Positions 1 through 13,325 are shown, numbered from the stretch's first letter. The stretch: DNA of 64,000 nt from Bursaphelenchus xylophilus (GCA_904066235.2 CAJFCV020000001.1:3162001-3226000), one strand, 5' to 3'. Translations and numbers: made by a program. Notes: generated by a model from the letters alone, not told the origin.

Positions 1-70
1 AATCTCCATTACTTTCCGGAGAGACTGATAAGAAGCTGACACAGTAGCTGGACCAATTTTAGCAACTTGT

Positions 71-223
71 TATCAGTCTGTCGGGAAAATAACGGCGGAT
101 AGCCGCGTCTCGGAATCGCCCATCATCGCTTTGCGACGGCGGCCGCAGCTGGAGATTTGGTGCGCGATAGAGGCGAGATACTGTGATGCGACGATCCGCC
201 GTTATTTTCCCGACGGATTGATA
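71..223. repeat. Small inverted-repeat element (MITE-like)
   Basis: Bases 71-100 and 194-223 are inverted copies of each other (30 bp, two mismatches by eye). Each carries the core CGGGAAAATAACGGCGGAT. The interior is GC-rich and non-coding. Terminal inverted repeats with no coding capacity indicate a MITE or foldback element. I could not identify a clear target-site duplication. Confidence 0.8.
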
Positions 224-1420
224 CTATGAGAAAAGAAACAAGAGCTCACATTGGACTCTGCAATTTTTTTCTTCTTGCATCGTGCAAATGGTTTTTTAGG
301 CGTCAAAAATCGAGGAGAATCTACATAAAAACGCGCTGTTCCACTGCCAGTCAGGTCTGTGTTTTCCCTTCGCTGATTTGCAAACTTTCCTTGGGTCCTT
401 CTTCCCGAGACAGATTTAAAATCGGGGTCCCTCTGTTTGACACTCAATACAAAGATGATAATCAATCGACATGGGCGTGAAAATCAAACGACTAGGACAA
501 AAAAACACGGAGAATTTAATGGTATAAGAAGTATTTCGCTACACCTAAACATTTTCGCGGCAAGACCCATGAAAAAAGTTGCATTTTTTATTTGTCACCC
601 TGTAATTTTTTTCTGAACAGCAAGGTCTATTGAGCTTCATAAAAAAAGGTTCTTGATGACCTTGAGAAATTGCCTAGGCTTCTATTTTATCAATATTTTT
701 TTTGCTCTCGATCTACGATAATTTATTTCCTTGACATCTCCGACCTTCACACAACAAAATCACCCGTTTTTTTGCTGATTTCATAACTTCCCCGTCTCAA
801 TCACCATCCCCTTGACATTCCCCGTCCGGCTCGGCGGGAGGCCTGCTAATTCGCAGCCAATCAATTTACCGTAGCTCAATTTGCCGCCTCTTTATCTTTC
901 GGCGATGTTCAAGGCCACTCAAGTCCTCGTTGACACGTCGAATTTCGAAACGATCCCAACAACTGTGCGCTTGAAGCCATGCCAAAACTTTTGGGAACAG
1001 CTGAGGTCAAGAAAAACGGAGAGTTGAGGAGGAGGGTGCAAGGGAAAAGTGCTAAAAAATGAGGAGATTTAAGAGCGGAATGGGTTCGAGAATGTGGACG
1101 AACGTGTTTGATTGGAGTTTTTGACGGAATTTTTTTTGGAATTTTTGGGATTTTTTGGAATTTTTGAAGGTTCTTTGGGAAATTTGGAAAGAGAAAATTA
1201 TAAAAAATAAGATTTAATTTTAAAAATGGCCAAAAAAAATTTTTAATTTTTTGGAGTTCTTGAAGGGCCGTTTGACGATTTTAGAAGGGGAAAAAATAAT
1301 AAAAAAACCAAAAAAATGTTTTTTAAATTTTTGGAATTTTAAAAAATTAAAAAAATCGAAGAAAAAAACAAAAATTTTTTTTGTAATTTTATTATCATTC
1401 CCTTATCAACAATTTTTCTT
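224..1420. other. Intergenic, no gene recognised
   Basis: AT-rich DNA with long A/T runs. A more GC-rich patch at about 815-1040 holds an open frame of 41 codons starting at 905. It has no splice or family support, so I treat it as non-coding. The patch stands out from its surroundings and could be regulatory. Confidence 0.5.
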
Positions 1421-1993
1421 ACAAGGAAAGTACTTTTATGGGGTGTGGAGTTACAGGTCGAGATATATATCAAAAAATTCGCAAAAATTTTCTGTTTCAG
1501 AATATATAAAAATTAGCTGCCTAATTTTGGTCTATCAACGAGTTTTATCAATAAATGTATTTCTCGAGGAAAAAAAACTGCGGCAACAAAAGCGCGCTCG
1601 GTCTCTTCCTTCGGAAGAGAGCGGTGTGGCCGAGTGGTTAGAGCGCTGGGTTGGAAATCCGAGGGAAACGGGTTCGGTTCTTTTTGCCACACTAGAACCC
1701 ATTTTTTACATTGGAACTACTTTTAAGGCGTAGTTGTAATCCAATTTGATATTTTAAGGCTTGTCATGGCCTCAGAATTTAGTTTAGCATAAAACAAAAT
1801 TTTTTTATTGGTAAAAACACGGTCAAAAAGACACTTGCATGGTGTCGCGAGAAAACTTCTGAGGACAAAAACATGTCATTAGACCAAAATTAGGCAGCTA
1901 ATTTTTATATATTCTGAATCAGAAAATTTTTGCGAATTTTTTGATATATGTCTCGACCTGTAACTCCACACCCCATAGAAGTACTTTCCTTGT
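1421..1993. mobile_element. Foldback element with tRNA-like core
   Basis: Both ends carry the same ~115-bp sequence in opposite orientation: the left arm begins ACAAGGAAAGTACTT at 1421 and the right arm ends with its complement at 1993. Between the arms lie a small hairpin (CTCTTCCTTCGGAAGAG near 1604-1622) and a tRNA-Ser-like sequence. A second copy in the same orientation begins at 63653 and runs off the window. Two copies with the same internal order show a mobile family, not a local palindrome. Confidence 0.8.
1621..1690 (+). pseudogene. tRNA-Ser-like pseudogene inside foldback element
   Basis: A Pol III A box (TGGCCGAGTGG) and a degraded B box (GGTTCGGTTC) are present with tRNA-like spacing. 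The anticodon loop reads TTGGAAA, which would give GGA (Ser). The acceptor strands do not pair well and the long variable arm expected of a serine tRNA is missing, so it is probably not a functional tRNA. It could still act as a Pol III promoter for the element. Confidence 0.65.
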
Positions 1994-4900
1994 TAAAAAT
2001 TCCTCCATAAAAATCAAAAAAAAATTCACAAAAATTGACTGATCATTTTTTTATGTCCTAAAAGCTCTAAAAATACCAAAAATCATAAAAAAATATAAAA
2101 GTTTTCAAAAATTTAATTTTTTTTATTATCAAAAAAAGATGGAAATTTCTCGAAACACCAAAAAAAATCCATGTTTATCCCCCCAAATGTTTCTAATTGT
2201 TTTTCCTCCCCTTTCCGTCCCCAAAAAAAGCGAGCGAAAAGGCATTTGGAACACCCGGTCTCGAGGGCATTACTTTTGTTTTCGCGGGGTCAACCAGGAG
2301 ATTTAGAGGGGAGATAAAGGCAAAGAGTGTTTTTCTCTCTTTCTTTTTCAATTTTTAACGACTTTTTGAGGGAGATTTTGGGATTTTTTGGAATTCAATT
2401 TTTGGAAAAAGTTGAGTTTTATGATAAAAAATTGTTGCTCAGACTTAACTACTATAAATTTAATACAATTTAGACTAATTTTTTTATGTTAAAAATACGG
2501 CTTTTTGGCCAAAAATTGCCAGAAATTCGGATTTTTTAATTGTTTTGTGGCCTAAAATTTTAGCAGGTTAGATGATAGGTCTAGTACAACATTCTTGCAA
2601 AAAATTAATTTTTTCTGACTAATATTTGCAAAGATATGAACCAAAAATACTTTTTGGGACCTCTCTCTTCATTTCCTATAATCTCTGACCTCCAAAGATG
2701 GCTGAATATCTCGGCTTTCTTTAAACAGAATTTGTTAAAAATTTGAGTAGTTAAAATACGCATTGCCTAAATTATTTTCTCAGAATTTGGAAGCAATCTG
2801 CAGAGGTAAAGTTCGCCTCGTAATCAAACTTAATTTTTTCCCCTCATTTTTTTTAAATGTTTCAAAAAAATCCAATATCTTGGCTTCCCTTGAAAAGCAT
2901 ACGCTGAAAATTTTTGAAATTAAAATACGTTCTGTCTTAATTTTCTATGCTAAATTTCAAACAATCCTGCCATCGTAAAATACGATATTTCGTCAAGTGA
3001 ACATTTCCCTCATTTTCCCCATTTTTTTCAAAAATCATCAAAAAACCTTGTTTTAAAATTCCTAGAACGAAAGTTAGTAGGGATTCCACACAACCTTTTA
3101 CTCTGATTCCCCTTGTATTCACCTTTTTTCGGCAGTAAATTGATCCCTCTGTACGGTAAACTCAATTATTTCCCCATTGTTATGCACCTCTAATATGTTC
3201 CACCCCAAAAAAGTGGGCCGGGTTACTTGGCAACCCTCCCTGTCAACATGTCCTTGTGCCCAAACTAAAAGAGTTTTGGGGGCGTTGGCACTAAAGCTCG
3301 CTCAAGGGCTTGTAAATATTGTTTTAGGTAGTTTCAAGGTGAATTTCCACAGAAAATGTAAATTTTTTTATATTTTCTTCAATTTTTGGGTGCTTTTGAC
3401 GTCTTTGCTGCGGTCATACGGTCTTATCATGTAGTGTAGAGCAGATTAGAGGGCATTATTTCAATCTGGACTTTGCAATTTGCACGAGGATTCCTTTTAT
3501 GGGCGTTTCTTTGATGATTTCGGAGAATAATACCTTATTTTTTGACTTTTGTTTCAAGTTTTCTAGTTCATTTTGTATCATAACATAGCTAAGAGTCTGA
3601 GCAACACGTTGACGCATCGTATTTTACCTGCATTTACGTATTAATACTTGAAAAAGTAGTTAAAGTCATCAATTCCCCTAAAATTTTCACTTTTTCGCAT
3701 ATTTTTCTATTTTTTTATTGTTAAACCCCTTGTTATATGATCGGGCGATTGCTCAGGACATGCAGTATGGATTGCTGAATCTTTTGTTATCTGAAATTTG
3801 TGCTATAACTCTTAAAACATATTAAAAATCAGCCATTTCCCCCAAGATTTTCGATTTTTTCCCAATTTTTTTGATTTTTTTTCATTTTTTTACTAAATTT
3901 TCAAAGTTATACCACAGTAGGTTATAAAAAATGTAGATTAAGTTCTGACAGCGAAGCAAGTATCGTATTTTACCACTATTTCCCCTTTATTTTGCTTCAA
4001 AACCCTAAAAATCTCATTTCTTCCCCGATTTTCCCAATCAAATCCCTTTTTGTCATCATTTTTTTGTAAATATCTCCCCTGCCTCTTGCAGCGCCCCCAT
4101 TAACTTTTCTTACTAGAGTGCACGGCCTCTAATGTAAACATTTCTATGGGGCAATCGGGCTGGACGGACCCGCAGCGGTTCGGTTTTTTCACTCGTTTCT
4201 TCGTTTGAGGCGGTTCATACGTCACTGTTTTTGAGCGACGTTTACTATATGTTAATGACTTTTTTGGAGAGAAAAATTGATCTGGTTGTAAAATAGAGGT
4301 CTTGAAGATGTTATGGGTGTAATTAGAACATAAATTACTTGAGGGTTTGTAAAGTTCTGAGGCTTAAAAGGCAATGGGTCAATTTTTAGATTTTTTTGGT
4401 TTTATGGTTTTTTTCGTATTTTAGAAACCTCAAAACTAAAAAAAAATTGTAAGAAGGCGCTGAGTTTTTTATAACATGTTATAACAGCTTTTGCAACCTC
4501 AGTTTTTTTATTTTTTGGTATTTTTTTGAACTTTCTGACTAAGACCTTACTTTAGACAAAATTTTACAGAAACGCGAAATTTACTATTTTAACCTAACAT
4601 TTTGGTGATATGAAACGTAATGGGCCTAAACAATGCCGTATTTTACTCTCACATCATCAAATTTTATTGATTTTTTAATCGAAAAAGCGGTTTTTGAGCT
4701 CTTAATTTTTTGACATTTCGCTCAAAGACGGTCGACTTTAATTGTAGATACCTTACTAGTAGTGTTATCACAAATTATTATATAAGCTTCTGTCAATGGC
4801 ATACAACGTATTTTACAAGCCGAATTCTTAAAATCTCCCATTTTTACCTCCTTTTCGCCATTTTGCATCAATTATATTATCCATCCCCATCAAAAACTAA

Positions 4901-6299
4901 ATTTTCAAGTTTTCGCTCAAAAAATCGCCAAAACGCCCCTGTCACCCCACCAATGTTATCAGAAAAGCCCTCTTATTTATTCTTTTCGCCAGTGCAAGCA
5001 TTTTTTGTTTTGTTGCCCCGAGGATGAGTCATCTTTTCGCCTGTTCAAACGGCCCTTTAACTATGAAGGATTACTTTTTAGCGAGGGCTTACTTTGTTTT
5101 TCTCTCCAAAAGTTTGTTCGATGCACCAGAAATCCCTTGAAGGTTTGAAAATCACAGCTGAAAATTTGCATATTCGCAAAAAAAATTTTTTATTGACAAA
5201 AAAGTTGTGATCAAAGACTTGTCACTTGACTGCTGATAAGATTGCAAAGACGCTGGTAATGCAGCGGAAATTGTTTGTTTCAGTTTTTATGTGATGAAAT
5301 CGACCTCTTCTTAATGGCTTTTAAGTTTGTTTGCGGGCGACAAGAGGGCAGCAAAGGTCAGGAATTTAGCAGAAAAGGGGGTTACTGTAGAAAATAGCTG
5401 ATGATTGCTGTCTGCAAATTGGACTAAAATTAAAATAGATAGCATAGGGATTATTTTTAGTTATATTCAATATATGTTTGTCCTATTTTTCACCTCGTTT
5501 TACCAAAAATTTATCTAAAGTAATATAAATTTTTCAAAATTTGCCCTCTAAAAATCTTACAAACCACTGTATTACTAAAAATAAATCGCCACCAAAGCTT
5601 ACACAGCTTCCTTTACCACCTAAAAGCTTTAAATCCGCCGAAAATTCAAATACAAAAATTTCCCGCAATTTTTGGCATTCTGTTGCAAGGGCCAAAAAAT
5701 TCTGTTTTGGTTAGCCAAATTGCGAAACATGTCCTAAAACGTTGTTTTCATTTAATTTTCCGGTTAAAAACAGTGATTTCAACGGATTTTGCGATCAATT
5801 TTATATTACACATGACATTTTTGGTGACTTTTTGACCAAAAATGGTGTAAAAATTAAAGTTTATTGGTAAAATACGGTTCAAGTGAAAAACGCTTAGCAT
5901 TTAAAAGATATATTCTGCTTTTTAGCAGACTAAAATTAAAATAATTTTAATTTTTTTATGAATTTTTCTCCTAGAATTTACTGATTTCCCAAAAATTCTG
6001 TTTTGATCTCAAATTTCGGCAAATTCCTTTATTGAACTGTCCGTTCAATTCTGTCATCAGACTCCAAACTCCCCGAAACGAACCCATTTTTGCACAACAA
6101 GAGTCCGCTCCGTGGTCGTACGTGTGTTAACGCTGACCTTGATTCGCTCCCCGCATGACCATCGCGCCGTTCACTCTTTCCGCCGGCCGCCTGCCCTGTT
6201 TTCATCGCGCTTTCAGTTGAATACCTTTACTATTCGCTTCAGCTCTCGTCGAGGGAGGCAGAGGGAGTTTTTGGGGGGAGTAAAAGAAGGCAGTTTCGG
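1994..6299. other. AT-rich intergenic DNA with GTAAAATACG words
   Basis: No coding exon is supported. The sequence is dominated by A/T runs and repeated words of the form GTAAAATACG / CGTATTTTAC, for example near 2976, 3625, 3970, 4638 and 5873. Less AT-rich, apparently unique patches lie at about 4080-4230 and 6010-6290. They are candidates for conserved non-coding or regulatory DNA upstream of the proposed first dlk-1 exon. Confidence 0.5.
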
Positions 6300-6960
6300 A
6301 GGGATTCGATCGATTTTTCGAGGAATTTTGAGGGTAAAATACGACCAGTTCTTTGAGGAGATTTTATAGACAATAAGTTAGATCCTCGGGAAATAAAATA
6401 CAAGACTAAAGTCAGCCGTATTTTACAACTTTTTTACAATAAAACATCATTTTTTCGATTTTTATAGGAATTTCAATAAATTTTTGATAATTTTGGCAGA
6501 TTTTTGGGTAAAATACGACAGTAAGTCATATAGGTAATAAAACAGACCCTCAGAAAATAAATTACAAGTTGAAAATCAGCCGTATTTTACAATTTTTTTC
6601 AATAAACCGTCATTTTTTCGATTTTTATAGGAATTTCAACCAATTTTTGATAATTTTGGTAGATTTTTGGGTAAAATACGACCATTTCTCCTAGTATTTT
6701 ATATAGGCAATAAGATAGATCCTCAGGAAATAAATTACAAGTATAAACACAGCCGTATTTTACAACCTTTTTACAATAAAACGTAGTTTTTTCGATTTTT
6801 ATAGGAATTTCAATAAATTTTTGATAATTTTGGTCAATTTTTGGGTGAAATACGGCGATTTCTTCTACCGCAAAAATTATCAGACTAAGTAGACCCTCAA
6901 AAAATATATTCTAGCCCTAACACGCACCGTATTTTACACTAAAAATTGATTTTTTTTTTT
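6300..6960. repeat. Tandem repeat, ~170-bp period, about 3.5-4 copies
   Basis: The string GGGTAAAATACG recurs near 6331, 6506 and 6669, with a variant (GGGTGAAATACG) near 6842. Each is followed by a similar block containing AGCCGTATTTTACA and then TCGATTTTTATAGGAATTTC. Spacing is about 163-175 bp. The copies have diverged and none is coding. Confidence 0.8.
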
Positions 6961-7659
6961 GATTTTTTAATGATTTCAATCAATTTCTCGGGAAAAATCA
7001 AGTTTTTCCGTTAAAAAAATAGCTCATAAATGTGGTAAAACTTGTTTATTACGAAGTGTAGAACTTTTATGTAAAATATTATTAATAGCAAAAATTTATT
7101 TGCCGTATTTTACCAGGTATTCTTGCAAAAACCACAAATTTTTTGATAAAAATTAGATTTTCAATTTAAAACTTAAGAAAAAAATACAAAAACCCCTCTG
7201 GCACTAGTCTTAAAATGCATTTTGAATCTGCTTGATGAATCTCCGTGATTTTTTCTTCGACTTTTTATCGATTTTTTGAGGGTAAAATACGTATATTTCT
7301 TTCTGTTCGTGTATTTTTTAAAAGTAATGTTAAACTATAAACTACTGACAAAAAATTACTTGTATGGGTATAAAAATAAATTCAAGGCGAATGTGGACAA
7401 TTTCCGTCGATTTTTTGAGCGAAATTTAAATTATTGATTTTTTGTGACATTGCGCAACATTCAATTTTTGACATTTCGTTGCGTAAAAAAATAGATTTTA
7501 TTGATAAATATAGGGCTTTAGCGATGATTTAAAATATTTTTTAACGTGAAATGAGAAATTTTTATTTGTAAAATACGCTTCGAAACATTTCTTTACCATT
7601 TCTGGCGTTTTCCCGGAAACCACCCAAAATTGTAAGAAATTCTCTACTTTATTATTTTA

Positions 7660-8045
7660 AATTCATTTCCAAACCATGAATAAAAAATTGCCCGAGGTCT
7701 TGCGCCGCTTTCCACACCTTTTACAGCTATTTTTTGCCCTTTGTACACCGAAAACTACCGTTTTTTTTTGTAAAATTTTCTTTCGAAAACTCCGACATTT
7801 CCAGATTTCTCGCGAACTTTACAGTTCCCACTGTAAACACTTTACAATTCGCCCATTACCCGTGCTAATCCGGCTCGTGCTTCCAGAAACCACCTTCATT
7901 TGCGTCCAGTGAGCGTCTGGAACGGGGGGTTCGGCAGTTGCGCGCGGATCCTCGAACTCGGCCTTTTGGGCCAATTTGATTGGCCCCTGAACGAAACCCG
8001 ACGGGTCAGATCGTTGTCAAGTTGTGTGCGTGTGTGAGAACTACC
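7660..8045 (+). promoter_or_regulatory. Probable 5' region of dlk-1 (promoter / 5' UTR)
   Basis: Base composition shifts to GC-richer sequence from about 7850 to 8045, directly upstream of an ATGATG start followed by a consensus splice donor. This is inferred only from position and composition. I see no TATA box or clear trans-splice acceptor that fixes a transcript start. Confidence 0.4.
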
Positions 8046-8085
8046 ATGATGGCACCGAACGAGTCCATCAACTCGACTGTATGCG
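8046..8085 (+). CDS. dlk-1: Proposed first coding exon of dlk-1
   Basis: ATG at 8046 (with a second ATG in frame at 8049) opens 13 codons plus one base, reading MMAPNESINSTVC. A GTAGGT donor follows at 8086. The single leftover G joins in phase to the exon starting at 36552 (acceptor TTTTCAG), whose first codon lacks exactly one base. The summed coding exons then give 3,045 nt with no internal stop. The join implies an intron of about 28.5 kb. The evidence is phase, consensus sites and lack of another nearby partner, so a different first exon or a trans-spliced shorter isoform (in-frame ATG at 36668) remains possible. Confidence 0.55.
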
Positions 8086-9119
8086 GTAGGTTCGACATTG
8101 TTTTAAGAGGGGAAAATCGAAGATTTTTGAAAATTTAAAGCTTTGTAAAAGCAAAAATATCAAATTTTTATAGTAAAATACGGTTTGGCAAATACAGTGG
8201 GCTTTTTGAAAATATATAATCAGGTCAAAATTGACGAGTTTAACCTTATTTTAGGCGAGAAATGGGCTTAGATGATGGTTTTTTGATGATTTTAAGTTTT
8301 TTAGATGTTGTAGAGGGTAATATATGAAGTCTTTCGGTAAAATACGTTTTTTTAAAATCATAATATTACTTTTGGGATGTAAAACTACAGCTAAATGGTC
8401 AGTTTTTTACTTCATTTTCACAGTAAAAATCACATTTTTTCATTTTTTTTTTATTTTCAAAATTTTTCTTTCTTAAAAATTAAAATACCATTGTAAAATA
8501 CGAAGCGCTTGGTTGTCTTCCTACTTTATAAACAAGTCATTTTAGAAGCAACTACAAGGTTTTTACCTTACTTTAGGTTCAGCTGACGACCAACTATAAT
8601 TTTGTAATTTTTTGGTAAAATACGCTCGGAAAGCGGTTAGATACGATTGGTACATACAGCTAGTGTCTTCTAATATATGTTACGTCAGTTTAAGACGTTG
8701 AATCAGAGTGTTTTTCGCTAAAATTGAAGTTTTTTCTAGCTAGACCCCTAAATTGATAACTAAAATAATATCGGCTATAACTTTTTAGAGACTTGTTTAA
8801 AGCCGCTGATATTTAGCTGTTATTTAGTATCTTTGTTAAGGCTTTAAACGAGTATAAGATCATACCTCTATATGTACCACTTTTTCCCAAAAAAAATGTT
8901 TTGTTCACCTACACCAAAAATTCCGTCTTATTTCGAAAAGCTGCAAAGATCTTTGAATTTCGCGTGCCATTTTGCCGCATCTAGTTTCTATTTTCTGCCG
9001 AGACCCTCAGGGCTCACTTATCACGCCCCCACTTGCGTCACAAACCCAGCACATGTCGGGGTTTTGCATCAGAATAACGGGCATTGAACCGCTTGTTATT
9101 CGCCGGTGATCAGCGTCAT

Positions 9120-9436
9120 TTCAGTGATTTTTTCGGACGAAATTCGTCGAACAAAATTCATTTCCTTTTAGGGAATATGTTTGGCTGATAATATTTATGA
9201 GTAATCATGCGGGTTTTGGACTAAAAATAAAAGTTTTATCGGTTTTACGTAAAGTGGAGGGGAATTACGTCTAAAGTAAGGTGGAAAGGGATGATTGAAG
9301 AGAATTTTTTGTATGGAAAAGGGTCAATAAATATAGTATAGGACTGTATTTGTAATTGACTAGTCTTTTCACTAAAAATTTTATTAATTTTTGACCATTT
9401 TTGAATTTTTTTGATAAAAATCATCAAATTTTTTGA
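9120..9436. other. Intron DNA left of the array, nothing recognised
   Basis: AT-rich non-coding sequence between a less AT-rich patch (about 8890-9110) and the first array module. No exon, RNA gene or repeat could be supported. Confidence 0.4.
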
Positions 9437-11479
9437 CAAGCCCCGCTGACGCGGGCCTTGACGCCGCTGTGCGCGCAAAGGTCGTCCAACATAGAGTTGA
9501 CTTGATCGCACAAAGGTTGATGATCGCGTGCACTATAGTTGATCGTCCAGGCCACGCTTCGCGTGGCCAACAACGCGCTGCCGCGCGTTATACTGCCTCA
9601 AGCCCGGTAGCTCCGTTAGCCAATTGCCGCGCGCCAGCGCTACCTTTCATCAGCTGAACTGTTCTTTGCACTTTACCTCGGCCTTCGGCCTCGGCACAGT
9701 TTACTCCAGCAGTCAACTACAACATTCAGAAGGTTCCGTAATCAACGGCGGCCTTCGGCCGCCGAAGCTTCCAAAAAACAGTCACTTTGGCTCGGCCTTC
9801 GGCCTCGCAGTCATTTTTTGTGTTGCTTCATCGTTATTGAACTTTTCCTCGGCCTTCGCCCTCGACAGAATCCCGGGAGCCCTACATTCAGAAGGTTCCG
9901 TGACCAACGGCGGCCTCCGGCCGCCGAAGCTTCCAAAAAGTCCCTTTGGCTCGGCCTTCGGCCTCGCCAAGTCGTATTTTAAGAAATTTTGGAGTTTCTT
10001 TTAACTTTACCTTGTCCTTCGGCCTCGGCACAGTTTACTCCAGCAGTCAGCTACAACATTCAAAAGGTTCTGTAACCAACGGCGGCCTTCGGCCGCCGAA
10101 GCTTCAAAAAAGTCAGTTTGGCTCGGCCTTCGGCCTCGCCAGGTCGTATTTCAGGAAATGAAAGTGGTTTCTGGACCGGTTTTTCACGCTGATCACGATG
10201 GTCCAAGTCTCGATTCACGAAATTTGAATTTAGCGGCCGTATGGCTGATTTTCGGCCGAAATGCCCACTCTTGGCCGAATTTCGGCCGGTGCTCACTGAA
10301 TTCGAAAGCGATTGGGCTGAAATTTGGCACGATGGAAGCTTATGGAATTTGTCGAAAACTGACCCGAGCCGAATTTTGAATTTTGCACTTTTGCCCTCGG
10401 GGCGCATTTAGTTCGCTGAAAAAATTTTATTTTGGTCTGGACGGTCGTATTTTACGAAAAGTTGGAGTTGCGCACATGAATATTACCCAGAATTTGATTC
10501 TGCGTCGATTGGTACCAAGATCGTGTCGATAGCTCCACTGGCAGCCGAGTTCTGGAAGGGCGGATCCAGAAAATTTCGAATTTTTGCCTTTGTCGCTAGG
10601 CGGGCGGGGTAAGATGGTCGTATGTTGGGAAGTGAAAGTTGTTTCTAGGGCAGTTTGAGGTGCTCATTACGGGGCTTTTCTCGAAAATCCGAAAAATTTG
10701 AAGTCCGAGCCCTGAGGGCCGATTTTCTGCAAAAAATCCCGAAAATTCGCTACGGTGCGTTCGATGAGCATTCCGGCACCGTATCAGAAGCCGAAAATAA
10801 GCACAGAGTAACTTCAGTCTATTGCCGAGACAATGCCGAAGCCCTTTTTTTGGATTTCGATCTAGTTTTTCCGGAATACTTTCCGGAAAATTTGGACTTT
10901 TTCGGGAAATTTCAGAAAATCTCGAATAGCTAAAATACGAAATACGACACGGTAACGCAATACATGGTTCTAGGGCATGTCAGGCATGCTGATTCAGAAT
11001 CCGTTGTCAAAATCCAGAAATTCCGTCATCTTGATGGTGAAATCTGGAAAAAACCGAAAAATGTCGAAAATCGCTTATAACTTTCGACCGGTCGATCCCA
11101 CACTCACGACCTTTAGCTCAAAAGGCTTAGAATTTTGCGTAGATAATGATGGAACTCAGTTTCGTCCCGCTGGATAGCGTTAACACCAGGTACCCTCAGG
11201 GCATATATGTGAAAAATTCGAAAATTCGCAGGATTTTGGCCCCGGTCGATGATGAAAAATGTATAAAAGGTAAGGGCAACTCAAAAAATGTGAAAAGTTA
11301 CAGCCGATCCAAAATCAAAAAATCCCATTTTCAAACGCTCACAGTTCCCGCCAGGATGAAAATTCCAACTAAGTGCTGATGCCAAAAGTCATCGAATCCC
11401 CGCACCAGTTGACAAAAAAAAAGTCTCGAAAAAAAGTGCACGTTGAGTATTTTTCATTTTAGCAAATTGGGGAGTTTTT
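9437..11479. repeat. First, divergent unit of the array
   Basis: The module at 9437-9660 differs from the other inner modules and most resembles the last one at 20484: both have GTTGACTTGATCGC, a GCCACGCTTCGCGTGGCC hairpin and CGCGCGCCAGCGCTACCT. It is followed by repeated GC palindromes (GCTCGGCCTTCGGCCTCG) at about 9676-10140 and then the common block from 10158. Confidence 0.75.
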
Positions 11480-13325
11480 GACAAGCCCCCGCTTCGCGGG
11501 GCCTTGACGTCGCTGTGCGCGCAAAGGTTGCCACACGTGCTCTACTGTTGATCGCGCACTACCTCTGGAGTCGCTGGCCCCGCTTCGCGCGGCCAGAAAA
11601 ACGCGCTAACGCGCGTTCTACTTACTCAAGCCCGCGAGAAAGACATGCTCCGCTCCGACCCGGAGCAAATATTTCGAATCACAATCACTCACCCCAGCCA
11701 ACCCAACTTTACCCCGCCCCCTTGGAATGGGGAATTCCGCTTTATTTCTCTGTCTTCTCTTCCGGTCTCTCGCTCTCCGCTCTCTCTCGAAATTCGAACT
11801 TGCGTAAAAGCAAAGGAATTTCCCTCTCTCGACTCGGCCTCGCACAAAAAAATCCAAAGTTGCGTAAAAGCAAAGGAATTTCCCTCTCTGGGCTCGGTCT
11901 CGCACAAAAAAATACAAAGTAACTCGCTGTTGGGGACGACTCGGCTCGGCCTCCGGCCTCGCCGAGTCGTATTTTAGGAAATGAAAGTGGTTTCTGGACC
12001 GGTTTTTCACGCTGAACACGATGGTCCAAGTCTCGATTCACGAAATTTGAATTTAACGGCCGCAGGGCAAAATTTCGGCCGAAACGCCCACTTTTGGCCG
12101 AAATTTGGCCAGTGCTCGCTGAATTCGAAAGCGATTGGGCTGAAATTTGGCACGATTGAAGCTTGTGGAATTTGTCGAAAATTGACCCGAGCCGAATTTT
12201 GAATTTTACACTTTTGCCCTCGGGGCGTATTTAGTTCGCTGAAAAAATTTAATTTTGATCTGGACGGTCGTATTTTAGGAAAAGTTGGAGTTGCGCACAT
12301 GAATATTACCTAAAATTTGATTCTGCGTCGATTGGTACCAAGATCGTGTCGATAGCTCCACTGGCAGCCGAGTTCTGGAAGGGCGGATCCAGAAAATTTC
12401 GAATTTTTGCCTTTGTCGCTAGGCGGGCGGGGTAAGATGGTCGTATGTTGGGAAGTGAAAGTTGTTTCTAGGGCAGTTTGATGTGCTGATTACGGGGCTT
12501 ATCTCGAAAATCCGAAAAATTTGAAGTCTGAGCCCTGAGGGCGGATTTTGTGCAAAAAATCCCGAAAATTTTGCGCGCCGAGTTCGTTGAGCATTCCGGC
12601 ATGGTATCAGAAGCCGAAAATAAGCACAGAGTAACTTCAGTCTATTGCCGAGACAACACCACAGCCCTTTTTTTGAATTTCGATCTAGTTTTTCCGGAAG
12701 AGCTTCCGGAAAATTTGGAGTTTTTTCGGAAATTTCGGAAAATCTCGAATAGCTAAAATACGAAATACGATAGCAAGATACGAAAGGTGGTTCTAGAGTA
12801 AGTCAGGCATGCTGAATCAGAATCCGTTGTCAAAATCCAGAAATTCCGTCATCTTGATGGTGAAATCTGGAAAAATCGAAAAATGCCGAAAATCGCTTAT
12901 AACTTTCGACCGGTCGATAATCGTACTATGGTGTAACGTGGATGCTTTCAGAAGTCTTAGAATTTTGCGATACGAATACGAATTCGAATCAATTTCATTC
13001 CGATGCCCTGAAGGTTCACACTGCTATAGGTCGAACCCTCAGGGCATATATGACAAAATTTCGAAAATCCGCGAAGTTCCGTCACAGATAGTTGATGAAC
13101 ATGATGCAAAGAGCTCGGAAACGTTTCTCTGTAAGAAAAAAGTTACAGGCGATCTAAAATCGAAAAATTTCATTTTCAACAGGGCGCAGCTCGCGGGAAA
13201 AGCAAAATTTCCACTAAGCGCTGATGCCAAAAGTCTTAGAAGTTTGTGTAGCAACTTCACTAAAAATTTTTTCCCGATATCTCAACGTTGAATAGTTTTC
13301 AGTTTAGTTTTTTAGGGTATCTTTC
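11480..13325. repeat. Array unit, 1846 bp
   Basis: A complete unit. Its first ~1,040 bp look identical by eye to the first part of the next unit (13326 onward), after which the two differ by scattered changes. This points to very recent duplication or gene conversion of the left half. Confidence 0.85.

Noticed and set aside
905..1027. Forty-one-codon frame in a GC-richer patch
   Set aside because: No splice sites, family motif or neighbouring exon supports it.
6112..6369. Eighty-five-codon plus-strand frame in a GC-richer patch
   Set aside because: Low-complexity C-terminal half reads into the tandem repeat; no domain or splice evidence.
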